Origin: CAZUZD01 sp964624465
GTDB lineage: Bacteria; Planctomycetota; Planctomycetia; Isosphaerales; Isosphaeraceae
Assembly: GCA_964624465.1 (NCBI GenBank)
Contig: CAZUZD010000059.1
Location: forward strand, 1-24,328
Direction: 5' to 3'
DNA length: 24,328 nucleotides
Shown here: positions 8,328-16,422 of the stretch, piece by piece
Layout: each line of letters opens with the position of its first letter
How positions within the stretch are numbered: the stretch's first letter is position 1
Made by a program: the position numbers and the translations under genes
Notes under the pieces: generated by a model
The model's database searches: none
What the model was told of the DNA's origin: nothing
The model's input: the letters and a program-made list of their open reading frames with translations, nothing else

Positions 8328-9806
8328 TCAGCCCGCACGCGACAGCCGACGGAACGCCAGCACGGCCAGCACCAGCGTGACTGCTGCCATGGTGGCGAAC
8401 GACCTGCCCACCCGCGCACGGGCGACCCTGGACTCGCCAGTCGGGTCGGGTGTCGCATCGAACCGGGGGAATCGGTCATAGTCCGCCTGGGCCAGCGGGG
8501 CCCCGGCCCGGGCCCTGGTGAGGAAGAGGTCGCGCCACGTCGCGTGGAACTCGCCGATCCGGCGCAGGTAGGCGTCCCAGCGCGTGTGGCCGGTGCCCGC
8601 CAGCTCGGCGATGGCGTCGTACATCAGGCACGAGGGCAGCAGGCCGCCGAGCCGTTCGGCCAGGGCCCGCTGCCGGAGGATGCAGCTCTCCTGCTCGGCG
8701 AGCATGGTATCGGCCCGGGCGTCGGCGGCGACGGTGACGTCGAGCGTACGACGGGTGCGGTCGTCGCCCGCCGGGGCCGGCTCGCCCGGGTGCTCCTCGC
8801 GATACCGGGCCTCGGACGCGTCGCGATCGCGCTCGGCGTCGACCGCCGCCTCGCGGACTCCGATGATCAACTCCGACCGCGACGGGGCCGGGTAGAGTAC
8901 CTGGGCCGCCGCGTTGACCGCGCCTGGGGCCACCACCAGGAGCAGGCCCCAGAGCAGGATCAGCGCCATGGCGTTGAACGACGAGTCGCGTCCCAGGGCG
9001 TTGATCAGGAGGAAGAGGGCGGCCCAGAACAGGGTGTACAGGACGACGCCCAGCGTCAGGCCGGCCATGGCTCCGAGGCCGGCAACGCCCGGTTGGAGGC
9101 ACAGCCACATCGCCAGGATCGCGGCCAGGGCGATACCGCCGAGCCGGACCAGCAGCTTACCGGCCAGCACGGCGGGCAGCGGCGCCGAGGTGGCGAGCGT
9201 GAGTGCCAGGGTGCCCCGCTCGCGCTCGCCCGAGAGGACGTCGGAGCCTGCCGCGATCAGCAGCAGGGGCAGGAGGTAGACGATCACAAACGCTAGGTCG
9301 AAGCTGCCCGCGAGCAGGTGCGTGGGGTTCTCGATCTCGTCGGCGAACAGGAAGGTGTCCTTGCTGCCGGCCGAGACCCTGAGCACCTGCGGGTAGAGGT
9401 CGGAGAGCCCGACGGCCGCGGCGGCCAGCGGCGCGTCCGGCAGGTAGGCGACCGCGGCCCCTTGACCGCGTCCGACGTAGATAGCGTTGCGGGGGTCCCG
9501 GTACGGGGCGTCCGGGATCGGGGCCTCTCCGCGCTCGATCTTGCCGAGCTGCCGGGCCAGGGAGTCGAGCCGGCGGGCCTCATCCCGCTGAGCTTCCGCC
9601 ACGGCCCGCTGCCGCTCGGAGATCCGGGCCCGGCCATTGGCTGCGGCATAGGCCACGCAGCCGAGGATCAGGGCGACTGTGAGCCACCAGCCGGGGTCCG
9701 ACCGCACGAGCTGCCATTCGCAGGCGGCGACGGTCCGGAGGACGCGTGCCACCGGCGGGCGGGTGTCGGTCGGGTGTGCAGCGGGATCAGGCCCGTGACC
9801 AGTCAT
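8328..9806 (-). CDS. ABC-2 type transporter permease, DUF3526-like (second permease)
   Basis: A 492-residue inner-membrane protein. There is one membrane segment near the N-terminus (WWLTVALILGCVAYAA), a long extracytoplasmic loop with a predicted coiled region (ERQRAVAEAQRDEARRL) and YVGRGQGAAVAYLPDAP, then five segments including FVIVYLLPLLLIA and LILLWGLLLVVAPGAV. A second large loop and a last helix close the protein. The loop content and the SGERERGTLALTLA motif match the paralogous permease encoded just upstream, so the two likely form a heterodimer with the ATPase. I chose the ATG at 9806: it follows the stop of the upstream permease by 5 bases and has GGGGGAG as ribosome site inside that gene's end. 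The frame stays open further upstream, but only as a shadow. Confidence 0.85.
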   Translation of the reverse strand: MTGHGPDPAAHPTDTRPPVARVLRTVAACEWQLVRSDPGWWLTVALILGCVAYAAANGRARISERQRAVAEAQRDEARRLDSLARQLGKIERGEAPIPDAPYRDPRNAIYVGRGQGAAVAYLPDAPLAAAAVGLSDLYPQVLRVSAGSKDTFLFADEIENPTHLLAGSFDLAFVIVYLLPLLLIAAGSDVLSGERERGTLALTLATSAPLPAVLAGKLLVRLGGIALAAILAMWLCLQPGVAGLGAMAGLTLGVVLYTLFWAALFLLINALGRDSSFNAMALILLWGLLLVVAPGAVNAAAQVLYPAPSRSELIIGVREAAVDAERDRDASEARYREEHPGEPAPAGDDRTRRTLDVTVAADARADTMLAEQESCILRQRALAERLGGLLPSCLMYDAIAELAGTGHTRWDAYLRRIGEFHATWRDLFLTRARAGAPLAQADYDRFPRFDATPDPTGESRVARARVGRSFATMAAVTLVLAVLAFRRLSRAG

Positions 9807-9811
9807 GACGA

Positions 9812-11314
9812 TCAGTCTCCCCCGGCCAGTCGAGGGCGCGAGGCCGCCCACCAGGCCAGTACCACGCAGCCGCCTGACCAGGCCGCCAGCTTGCCGAAAC
9901 TCGCCGCCTGCGACCCGAGGACGAGCACGGCGCGGGGACGAATGAACTCGAATGCCGGGATCGCCGCCCACAGGTCGGCCGACGCCCGGTAGTTCGGGTC
10001 GCCGTTGCGGGCGTTGTCGATCAGGTCGCGGCTGGCCGCGGTCTGGATGGCCCTGCGATGCAATTCGGCGGCCCGGACGAACGCGTCGTGGTGTCGGTTG
10101 TCGGTGCCGGCCATCGCCATCGAGATCGGCTGCACTGCCAGGAGTGGGAACAGCCAGCCGGCGGCGGCCCGCACGGCGTCCTGACTTTCGATCCGCGCGC
10201 GGAGCCGCCCGAAGTGCTCGTCGAAAATCCGGTAGCCGGCCTCGTCGTCCTCGCGCAGGGACAGCCCGCGGAAGCTCACCGGCAAGTCCTCGACCCGGGC
10301 GACGCCGTACTGCTTCAGGACCCGGTCGCGGAATGCGACGAAGACAGGGTGCGACTCGTCGTGCCCGAACTGGGCCTTCTTTGCCTCCGCGATGCCGGCG
10401 CGGAACTGCTGGGCCGTCGGCAGCGGGTCGGAGCGCCGGATCAGGTCGCTCGCCAGCCGGGGGGCGACGAAGACGTTGATCAGCCAGAAGGCGAGCAGCC
10501 CCACCAGGGCCGCCCGCGAGCTCGGCGCCCGGGCCGAGGCGGCCAGTGCCAGCGCCAGGAATCCCAGCAGGTACAGGGCGTAGGCCGCGAACATGCCGAC
10601 GCACCGAACGCCCTCCCCCGGCCCGACCGGGTCGTCGGCACCGAACGCCGCCAGCCCGACCAGCAGCCCCGCTATCGAGACGATCAGGAGGGCCAGCAGC
10701 ACCGCGCCGGCGGCCAGCCCCTTGCCCAGGAGGAGGTGCCCGGGGCGGACGCCCAGGCTCAGGAGCTGCGGCAGCGTGCCGGACTCGCGCTCCCCGGAGA
10801 ACGCCGCGAATCCCAGCAGGATCGCCATGAGCGGCAAGACGGCCTGGAGCACGAACGCCAGCGTGAGCCCGCCCATCCGGGCGGCGAGTGTGCCGTCTCG
10901 GGCCGAGCGGAACTGGGCCTCATTCTGCCGGTGAGCCTCCAGCCAGACCGCATTGCCGGCGAACTCGTCGATCCCTGGGTCGACCACGGCCAGCGGGCCG
11001 GCAGGCTTGAAAGCGTACTGGCCGAAATGCGCCGCCGAGTGCGGGTTCTTGGACCCCTGGGCCGTCCAGACGCGACGGTCCCCCTCGGTCGCGGCGTGGT
11101 GCTCGCGCTCCAGCCGCTGGAGCCGTAGCAGACCGAGGGCCAGGGCGCAGGCCAGCAGCAGCAGGGTCGCCCCGATCAGGGAGAGCCACCGCGCGTCCCG
11201 GGACAGCTCCGTCCACTCCTTACGTGCCACCGTCCAGACCGGGCTACTGAGCCACCGAGATCGGGCTGGGGCTGCGGTCGCGTCGGGGGACAGCACGGCG
11301 TCGCCGGCACTCAT
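9812..11314 (-). CDS. ABC-2 type transporter permease, DUF3526 family (first permease)
   Basis: A 500-residue inner-membrane protein. After a short cytoplasmic start (VARKEWTEL, typical of ABC-2 permeases) comes a membrane helix, then an extracytoplasmic loop with the family signature QGSKNPHSAAHFGQYAFKP and AVWLEAHRQNE. Next is a cluster of helices around LAFVLQAVLPLMAILLGFAAF, the coupling segment SGERESGTLPQLLSLG, more helices, a second large loop and a final helix. This is the DUF3526 architecture. Its ATG overlaps the stop of the ATPase gene (ATGA at 11314-11311), indicating translational coupling. Substrate is unknown; DUF3526 exporters occur with surface and metal-related gene sets in other phyla, which is only suggestive. 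Confidence 0.88.
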   Translation of the reverse strand: MSAGDAVLSPDATAAPARSRWLSSPVWTVARKEWTELSRDARWLSLIGATLLLLACALALGLLRLQRLEREHHAATEGDRRVWTAQGSKNPHSAAHFGQYAFKPAGPLAVVDPGIDEFAGNAVWLEAHRQNEAQFRSARDGTLAARMGGLTLAFVLQAVLPLMAILLGFAAFSGERESGTLPQLLSLGVRPGHLLLGKGLAAGAVLLALLIVSIAGLLVGLAAFGADDPVGPGEGVRCVGMFAAYALYLLGFLALALAASARAPSSRAALVGLLAFWLINVFVAPRLASDLIRRSDPLPTAQQFRAGIAEAKKAQFGHDESHPVFVAFRDRVLKQYGVARVEDLPVSFRGLSLREDDEAGYRIFDEHFGRLRARIESQDAVRAAAGWLFPLLAVQPISMAMAGTDNRHHDAFVRAAELHRRAIQTAASRDLIDNARNGDPNYRASADLWAAIPAFEFIRPRAVLVLGSQAASFGKLAAWSGGCVVLAWWAASRPRLAGGD

Positions 11315-12030
11315 AAGACCTCCGCGGCCCGTGAGGCCTCCAGGTACGCCCGCTCCAGGCCCAGATGGTCGACCCCGGCCGTCTCAAGCGTCGTGACCAG
11401 CCGCCCGCGTTGCATGATCCCGACCCGGGTGCCGCACTGGCCCGCCAGGAAGAGGTCGTGGGTCACCATGAGCACGCTCAACCCACCACTCGCCAGCTCG
11501 CCGATCAGCCGGGCGAACTCGTTGGCGGCCAGGGGGTCGAGTCCCGAGGTTGGCTCGTCGAGCAGCAGGGCCTCGGCCCCCTTGGCCGTGGCCACCGCGA
11601 TGCCCACCTTCTGCCGCATCCCCTTCGAGTAGCCCCGGACGGGGCGGCGGGCCGCCTCCTCCGCGAGGCCCGCCCCGGTCAACAGCGCCAGGGTCTCGGT
11701 CGCGCCCGGACGATGCCCCGTCGCCAGCTCGGTGAAGTACTGCAGGTTCTCCAGGCCGGTGAGCCGACCGTAGAGCATCACGTTCTCGGGGATGTACGCC
11801 AGCTTGCGGCGCGCCGTCAGCGGGTCCCGCGCCGAGTCGATGCCTCCCACGAAGGCATGCCCCGAAGTCGGTGCGATGAAGTTCAGGAACAGCTGCACCG
11901 TGGTCGTCTTGCCCGCCCCGTTCGGGCCGAGCAGGCAGAAGACCTCGCCGGGCGGCACCTCCAGGTCGAGCCGGTCGAGTGCCGGCGTCGGACCCTGGTA
12001 CACCTTCGTCAACGACTCGGCCCGGAGCAT
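11311..12030 (-). CDS. ABC transporter ATP-binding protein
   Basis: A 239-residue nucleotide-binding subunit of normal length. Walker A GPNGAGKTT lies at 35-43, a YIPENVMLYGRLT segment in the Q-loop position at ~79-91, signature YSKGMRQK at 134-141, Walker B LLLDEP at 155-160 and the switch His191 in VTHD. The YSKGMRQ signature is typical of the DrrA/CcmA-like ATPases that drive ABC-2 exporters. It is the first gene of the three-gene exporter unit and overlaps the first permease by four bases. About 90 bases separate it from the upstream DUF1559 gene, and that gap holds a TCAGG tandem repeat. Confidence 0.95.
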   Translation of the reverse strand: MLRAESLTKVYQGPTPALDRLDLEVPPGEVFCLLGPNGAGKTTTVQLFLNFIAPTSGHAFVGGIDSARDPLTARRKLAYIPENVMLYGRLTGLENLQYFTELATGHRPGATETLALLTGAGLAEEAARRPVRGYSKGMRQKVGIAVATAKGAEALLLDEPTSGLDPLAANEFARLIGELASGGLSVLMVTHDLFLAGQCGTRVGIMQRGRLVTTLETAGVDHLGLERAYLEASRAAEVL

Positions 12031-12064
12031 GGTGGCGCGTCTCCCCTCTCGGTTCGCAGGCAGC

Positions 12065-12094
12065 TCAGGTCAGGTCAGGTCAGTTCAGGTCAGT
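12065..12094. repeat. TCAGG pentamer tandem repeat
   Basis: Six consecutive 5-base units, TCAGG x3, TCAGT, TCAGG, TCAGT, lie 35-64 bases before the start of the exporter ATPase gene (minus strand). It could be a slippage tract or a cluster of protein-binding half-sites; no -10/-35 pair is evident beside it. Confidence 0.75.
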
Positions 12095-12118
12095 GCTCGT
12101 GACGGGAGCCGCGTCCGG

Positions 12119-13138
12119 TCAGAGGGCGTCGGCGCTGACGATCTCGCCGCCGTCCTTCGAGCCCAGGGCCCGCCAGGTCGGGGGGCTCACGGTGTCCTTG
12201 ACGAACCGGACGGTGCCGTCACCGAAGAGCACGTTGACGCCCCCGGCGTGGCGGCTGCGGGGGGCTTTCCAGCCGTGGTACTGCTGCCGGTAGCAGTCGA
12301 GGGTCTTGCTGTTGGGCGTCAGGTAGTGCGAGTAGAGCGCGTGCTGGTAGCTGCCCTGGACCCAGGCCGAGTTGCGGCGGTAAAAGGTCGAGCTCGCCGC
12401 GGCGCACTCGGCATCGCTCAGCGGCGTGTAGACCGGGCTCCCGCCGGAGACCTGCACGGCCACCATCGCCGGGTCGACCGGGCTGGACCGCGTCCCCGAG
12501 GCGGACCCGTCGCCGATGAGGCTCTCGCTCACGAAGGCGGTGTAGCCGGTGCCGTCGGTGACCTGGGCCAGGCTCACCGAGGAGTTGAAGAAGAACACCC
12601 CGTTGGGCTCGCCGAACGCCGGGTTGGCCACCCCGAAGCCGTTGCCGCGGACGCCGTCGCCGGTGCTGGCCATGTAGTTGCTCGCGGCGTAGTCGGGCAG
12701 GCAGCGGCCCCGGCTGTCGCTCGGGCAGAGGAACTCGGCGACTATCGTGTTATTGGTCGTCGAGTTCTGGGGCATGATCACCGACGCCCCGTCCAGGATC
12801 GGCAACGCCAGGTTGATCGCGTTGAAGACCGTCGACTTCTCCAGGAAGGGCGTCAACTGGGCCAGCGTCGACCACCGAAAGTGCCCCTGCCGGGTGAACC
12901 CGGAGAGGACGTACGGGTGGTTGGCCGCCAGCACGATGCCACCGAAGGGGAACCGGCCCGCCGAGTCGTGGTAGCTGTGCAGCGCCAGGCCGAGCTGCTT
13001 AAGGTTGTTCGTGCACTGGACCCGCCGGGCCGCCTCACGGGCACTCTGCACCGCGGGCAGTAGCAGGCTAATCAGCACGCCGATGATCGCGATGACCACC
13101 AGCAGCTCGATGAGTGTGAAGCCGCGACGTCGTCGCAT
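12119..13138 (-). CDS. DUF1559 pseudopilin (copy 1)
   Basis: A 339-residue secreted protein with the prepilin-peptidase site G|FTLIELLVVIAIIG, the DUF1559 hallmark LLLPAVQSAREAARR, then CTNNLKQLGLALHSYHD. The C-terminal H-x-G-G-VNVLFGDGTVRFVKDTV motif is followed by TWRALGSKDGGEI. Planctomycetes carry dozens of these proteins; they are thought to be anchored or assembled like type II secretion pseudopilins, with mostly unknown individual roles. The start is at MRRRRG, with a GGGG-rich ribosome site. It lies between the FmdE-family gene (42 bases upstream) and the exporter ATPase, all on one strand. Confidence 0.93.
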   Translation of the reverse strand: MRRRRGFTLIELLVVIAIIGVLISLLLPAVQSAREAARRVQCTNNLKQLGLALHSYHDSAGRFPFGGIVLAANHPYVLSGFTRQGHFRWSTLAQLTPFLEKSTVFNAINLALPILDGASVIMPQNSTTNNTIVAEFLCPSDSRGRCLPDYAASNYMASTGDGVRGNGFGVANPAFGEPNGVFFFNSSVSLAQVTDGTGYTAFVSESLIGDGSASGTRSSPVDPAMVAVQVSGGSPVYTPLSDAECAAASSTFYRRNSAWVQGSYQHALYSHYLTPNSKTLDCYRQQYHGWKAPRSRHAGGVNVLFGDGTVRFVKDTVSPPTWRALGSKDGGEIVSADAL

Positions 13139-13180
13139 GGCAACCCCCTTTCGCCGGGGTGAGTGACGGTCGATCCGGGC

Positions 13181-13678
13181 TCAGTTCCGGTCGCGGGATT
13201 CGGTCCGAGTGATTGTGAAGATGGCATCGTCCGGGAGCGCAGCCACCCGCTCCCATTCGGCCTCCAGCCGGTCGCGGGGCAGGTCGCGGATCGACCGCGC
13301 GAACTCGGGCCGGACCGTGAACGTCAAGGTCTGGCCCGTCTCGCGGTCGGAGATGACGGTGCGCATCGCCTCGACCGACGCGGGTTCCAGCGTCAGGTTG
13401 AGCTTGCCGGGGCTCGCGCCCGTGGCCGCCTGGAGACCGTCCGCCACGCACAAGTACTGCACCTCGGCCGGTGTTCGGTGCACGACGAACAGGCGGAAGC
13501 TGTGGCGCGGGAGGCCCAGCTCCCGGACCGCCCGCTGCCCCATCCGGTAGCCGGCCACCGCCCAGGGCCCCGCGGCCCCATGAACCTCTTTGACCCGCGC
13601 CAGGCAATCACCGACCGCCCGCGCATCGCTCGGAACCTGCGGGCACACCAGCAGAGCGGAGGCCAGCACCATCCACAT
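13181..13678 (-). CDS. secreted FmdE-family protein
   Basis: A 165-residue protein beginning with a hydrophobic leader (MWMVLASALLVCPQVPSDA), so probably exported. The body matches the formylmethanofuran dehydrogenase subunit E (FmdE) fold: KEVHG, GPWAVAGYRMGQRAVRELG, then a VQYLCVADGLQAATGASPGKLNL segment and TGQTLTFTVRP. In archaeal-type FmdE the first motif contains HGH-x-CPG; here the Cys position is occupied by Trp or neighbouring non-Cys residues, while the later Cys is kept, so metal binding may differ. I chose the ATG at 13678, which has GGAG nine bases upstream; an ATG at 13699 would add MPSESLD. The context of redoxin, pseudopilins and exporter suggests an extracytoplasmic cofactor or metal-linked role, which is inference. 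Confidence 0.7.
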   Translation of the reverse strand: MWMVLASALLVCPQVPSDARAVGDCLARVKEVHGAAGPWAVAGYRMGQRAVRELGLPRHSFRLFVVHRTPAEVQYLCVADGLQAATGASPGKLNLTLEPASVEAMRTVISDRETGQTLTFTVRPEFARSIRDLPRDRLEAEWERVAALPDDAIFTITRTESRDRN

Positions 13679-13977
13679 GTCGAGCGACTCCGATGGCATG
13701 GGCCCAGTAACACGATTCTCCCATTCGTAATCCCGCGCCCTCGGGGGTCCGGCAAGCGACTGCCGAAAAATGGGGCGACGCGAGCCGCCGGGCCAGAGCG
13801 ATCGGGCTGGTGCTGCACCGGGATGCGCGGTCGACACGGCGTCAAGTCCTGCCCCCGGCCGCACCGGATCTCGGGGGCCGGGACAGGCGACCGTGGCTGG
13901 GCGGGTCGGGACAGCAGCCGCGACGCGAGCTTTCAGGCCCCCCTCCGCCGGTGACGCTGGGCAGGGATGGCCCCAAC
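13679..13977. other. gene-free spacer between redoxin and FmdE genes
   Basis: About 300 bases without a supportable gene. The part nearest the FmdE start is the least GC-rich (ATTACGAATGGGAGAATCG on the minus strand), a possible place for a promoter, but I cannot define hexamers. Confidence 0.35.
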
Positions 13978-14634
13978 CTAGAAGTCGTAGGGGCAGCCCG
14001 TGTAGAGCTCCTCTGGGGCGTCGTCGAGCGCCAGGGGCACCTCCGCGCGCCCGGTCATCGCCGCAAGCGTCGCACCCAGCTCGCGCAGCATCGGGGCCGA
14101 GTAGCCCGGCCAGTGCCGGGCGATCCGCCCCTCCGAATCCACCAGCACGACATAGGCCGAGTTCTGGACCCCGTAGCCGCGCACGAGTTCCCCCGCCGGG
14201 TCGAGGAGCATGGGATCGGTAACGCGGTGCCGCTCGGCCCACCGCCCGGCCGCCTCACCCTCGACGTCGATGACGCCGAGGAGCGAGACACCGGGGTAGG
14301 CGGCGTGGAGGGCGTTGAAGTACGGCTGGGCCGACTCGCTGCAGGGGCACCCTTGCTTGATGAATGTCAGCAGCACAGGTCCCGCGGCCCGGAGCTCGGC
14401 CAGGCTGTAGGCTCGGCCATCAGCGGCCCGCGCGTGGAACCCGGGGGCCTTGCGCTCGACCATCTCCCGGCTCGCGTCGGCCATCGCAGGGGTCACGAGG
14501 TGTCTGGTCGAGTCCACGATGACCACAGGCGCCAGCCCGGCGGGACCGCCCAGCTCATTGCGCAGGACCGCCAAGGCATAGAGCAGACCCAGGGCGACCG
14601 AGAGGGCGACGAGGACGACGTGCAGTCGCGGCAT
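13978..14634 (-). CDS. membrane-anchored thioredoxin-fold redoxin with a CPC motif
   Basis: A 218-residue protein. An N-terminal membrane anchor or signal (VVLVALSVALGLLYALAVL, 6-24) is followed by a thioredoxin/TlpA-like domain: APGFHARAADGRAYSLAEL (peroxiredoxin/TlpA opening), VLLTFIKQGCPCSESAQPYF with Cys96-Pro-Cys98, LLGVIDVEG and YGVQNSAYVVLVDSEGRI. The active site is CxC rather than CxxC, and the usual cis-Pro before the VLVD strand is replaced by Ser/Ala. Activity may therefore be thiol transfer or metal handling rather than ordinary disulfide reduction. The ATG at 14634 starts 13 bases after the DUF1559 copy 2 stop, with GAGGGG as ribosome site. The C-terminus ends with TGCPYDF. Confidence 0.82.
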   Translation of the reverse strand: MPRLHVVLVALSVALGLLYALAVLRNELGGPAGLAPVVIVDSTRHLVTPAMADASREMVERKAPGFHARAADGRAYSLAELRAAGPVLLTFIKQGCPCSESAQPYFNALHAAYPGVSLLGVIDVEGEAAGRWAERHRVTDPMLLDPAGELVRGYGVQNSAYVVLVDSEGRIARHWPGYSAPMLRELGATLAAMTGRAEVPLALDDAPEELYTGCPYDF

Positions 14635-14647
14635 CGGGCCGTGCCCC

Positions 14648-15760
14648 TCAGAAGGAGTCCGAGGAGAGGACCTCACCGCCGCCGCGCGTCGCCATCCCCC
14701 GCCAGGTGGCCACGTTTACGGTGTCCTTGATGAACTGCACGTGGCCGTCGCAGAACAGGACATTCACGCCGCCGGGGTGCAGGCTCCGGGCCGCCTTGAT
14801 CGCCGGGTTGTGCGGGGGGCTCGACTGCCAGCAGTCGTAGAGCTTCGCGTTCGGCGGCAGGTAGTGGTTGTACAGCCCGCTGCGATAGTCGCCGTCCCAC
14901 CACGCATATCCCTTGTCGAGCCGCCAGCCGGCGATGCTGCCATTGCAGGCGCTGGCCGGGTTGTCCGGGAGCCCGACCCCGGTGACGTACACGGCCGACC
15001 GCCGGACGTCCTGCAGGCCGGCCGCCGCACCGGCGACCGTCGTCGTCGTCCCGCTGGCTGTGCCGATGACCTGCTCCGAGGCCGCGACGGTGCTGCTCGA
15101 GCCGTCAGTGATGGTGGCCAGGGACTGCGGTGGCCCGAGGATGAAGACGCCGTCGGCCTCGACCGCCCGGGTGCGGGGGTCGCCCGCGTCGCCGGGTCGG
15201 CCGCTGCCCGGCTGGCCGCTACCGGTCGAGAAGTGGTAGTTGGTGGGGCCAAACGTGGCGCTGCCGTCGGGCGTGGTCACCCGGGCCGTCGAGCCGTCGC
15301 TCGGGCACACGAAGAACGCGACCTTCAGGGTCATCGCGGTGAAGTGGACCGGGAACGGGCGGAATGCAGGAAAGCCTGCGAACGGACCCGAAGCCCCGGA
15401 CCCGGGGGCGATCGGCCAGTCGAAGTTCACGGCGTTGTACGCCGCCGACTGCTCCATGTAGGGCGTGAGCTGGGCCAGGACCGACCACCGCCAGTGCAGG
15501 TCGGGGATCCCCAGCGGGCTCGCCCCGCTCGGGTTCGGCCGGCCGGGGAACAGGAAACCGACCGGGAAGCTGTTCAGGGTGCCGTGATAGTTGTGAAGCG
15601 CGATGCCGACCTGCTTGAGGTTGTTCGTGCACTGCATGCGGCGGGCCGCCTCGCGGGCGGACTGCACGGCAGGCAGCAGCAGGGCGATCAGGACTCCGAT
15701 GATGGCGATGACCACCAGCAGCTCGATGAGGGTGAAGGCGCGTCGGCGGATCATGAGCAT
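14648..15760 (-). CDS. DUF1559 pseudopilin (copy 2)
   Basis: A 370-residue secreted pseudopilin with leader RRRA|FTLIELLVVIAIIG, LLLPAVQSAREAARRMQC, TNNLKQVGIALHNYHG and the C-terminal GGVNVLFCDGHVQFIKDTV. The residue before the cleavage site is Ala rather than Gly, which prepilin peptidases tolerate less well. I chose the ATG at 15760 because GGAG precedes it by about nine bases; the in-frame ATG at 15754 is the alternative. A Gly/Ser/Thr-rich stretch occurs in the middle. It lies 13 bases before the redoxin gene, so the two are likely co-transcribed. It is clearly paralogous to copy 1. Confidence 0.93.
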   Translation of the reverse strand: MLMIRRRAFTLIELLVVIAIIGVLIALLLPAVQSAREAARRMQCTNNLKQVGIALHNYHGTLNSFPVGFLFPGRPNPSGASPLGIPDLHWRWSVLAQLTPYMEQSAAYNAVNFDWPIAPGSGASGPFAGFPAFRPFPVHFTAMTLKVAFFVCPSDGSTARVTTPDGSATFGPTNYHFSTGSGQPGSGRPGDAGDPRTRAVEADGVFILGPPQSLATITDGSSSTVAASEQVIGTASGTTTTVAGAAAGLQDVRRSAVYVTGVGLPDNPASACNGSIAGWRLDKGYAWWDGDYRSGLYNHYLPPNAKLYDCWQSSPPHNPAIKAARSLHPGGVNVLFCDGHVQFIKDTVNVATWRGMATRGGGEVLSSDSF

Positions 15761-15939
15761 GGGGATGGCTCCGTGAAGGATGGATGCTCGCGCACGCAGG
15801 CCAGCGCAGCACCGCTGGCCGTCGGGCCGGGGTGAGCGTCTGCCGGGTAATGGCGTGCCGATCGACGGGACCTCTCGCACCTGGGTCGCACTGCGACTTC
15901 AGGGGGGGGCGACGTCGGGTCGTGCGAATTGACCTGGGA

Positions 15940-16422
15940 TCAGGCCGGAGCATCCAGCCGAGGAGGCCGTTCGAGCCGTGACGGCCGCTGGGAAGGGAGG
16001 GGGTGGCGGAACCGGTCGACAGCGAGCCGGTTCTCCTCGAGTCGCCCCGGGGACCAGCGCGCGAAGTCCCAGTTGGCCTTGCCCATGGAGCCAGCTGTTC
16101 GGGCCGATGGGATCCCTTGCTCACCGCAGGGCCGGGCGGCAAGGCAGGGCGAGGATCCGATACCCGCCGTAGTTGCCTGCGCACTGTCGGCCGAGGCCGG
16201 CGGCGCGGAGGGCGAGGACGGCTTGCGGCCGCAGCAGCAGGAGGCTCTGCGGCAGGCCGTGCACCGGCAGAGCCTGGCGTGCTCCGCCGGGTCTTTGGCT
16301 GTCGACACCGAGAAACCTGAGGCCCTTCCGCCCGACAGCCCGACAAGCAGCACCAAGGCCGTCACCAGGAGTGGGCGGCCTGCGAGCTGGGATCGCCAGA
16401 GGGGTGTGGGTCGGAGTCTCAT
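15940..16422 (-). CDS. small secreted Cys-rich protein of planctomycete type
   Basis: A 160-residue protein with an N-terminal signal (RPLLVTALVLLVGLSGGRASG) followed by a Cys-rich knot: CRCTACRRASCCCG, then SSPCLAARPCGEQGIPSA about 40 residues on. The rest is Ser/Pro/Arg-rich with KANWDFARW. I recall short planctomycete secreted proteins with a similar CxC...CCCG...PCG pattern, but no function is known. The Cys pattern could bind metal or form disulfides outside the cytoplasm, which would fit the redoxin and FmdE genes downstream. The start is the ATG at 16422 because it lies just before the signal sequence; a longer frame begins at 16521. It lies 179 bases before DUF1559 copy 2 on the same strand. 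Confidence 0.6.
   Translation of the reverse strand: MRLRPTPLWRSQLAGRPLLVTALVLLVGLSGGRASGFSVSTAKDPAEHARLCRCTACRRASCCCGRKPSSPSAPPASADSAQATTAGIGSSPCLAARPCGEQGIPSARTAGSMGKANWDFARWSPGRLEENRLAVDRFRHPLPSQRPSRLERPPRLDAPA

Noticed and set aside
9807..10604. N-terminal extension of the second permease frame
   Set aside because: It overlaps the first permease in another frame and is Arg/Pro-rich without membrane helices. The ATG at 9806 with GGGGGAG is the credible start.
15902..15909. Run of eight G as a possible phase-variation tract
   Set aside because: It lies in the spacer upstream of DUF1559 copy 2, outside any coding frame, with no evident promoter hexamers around it.
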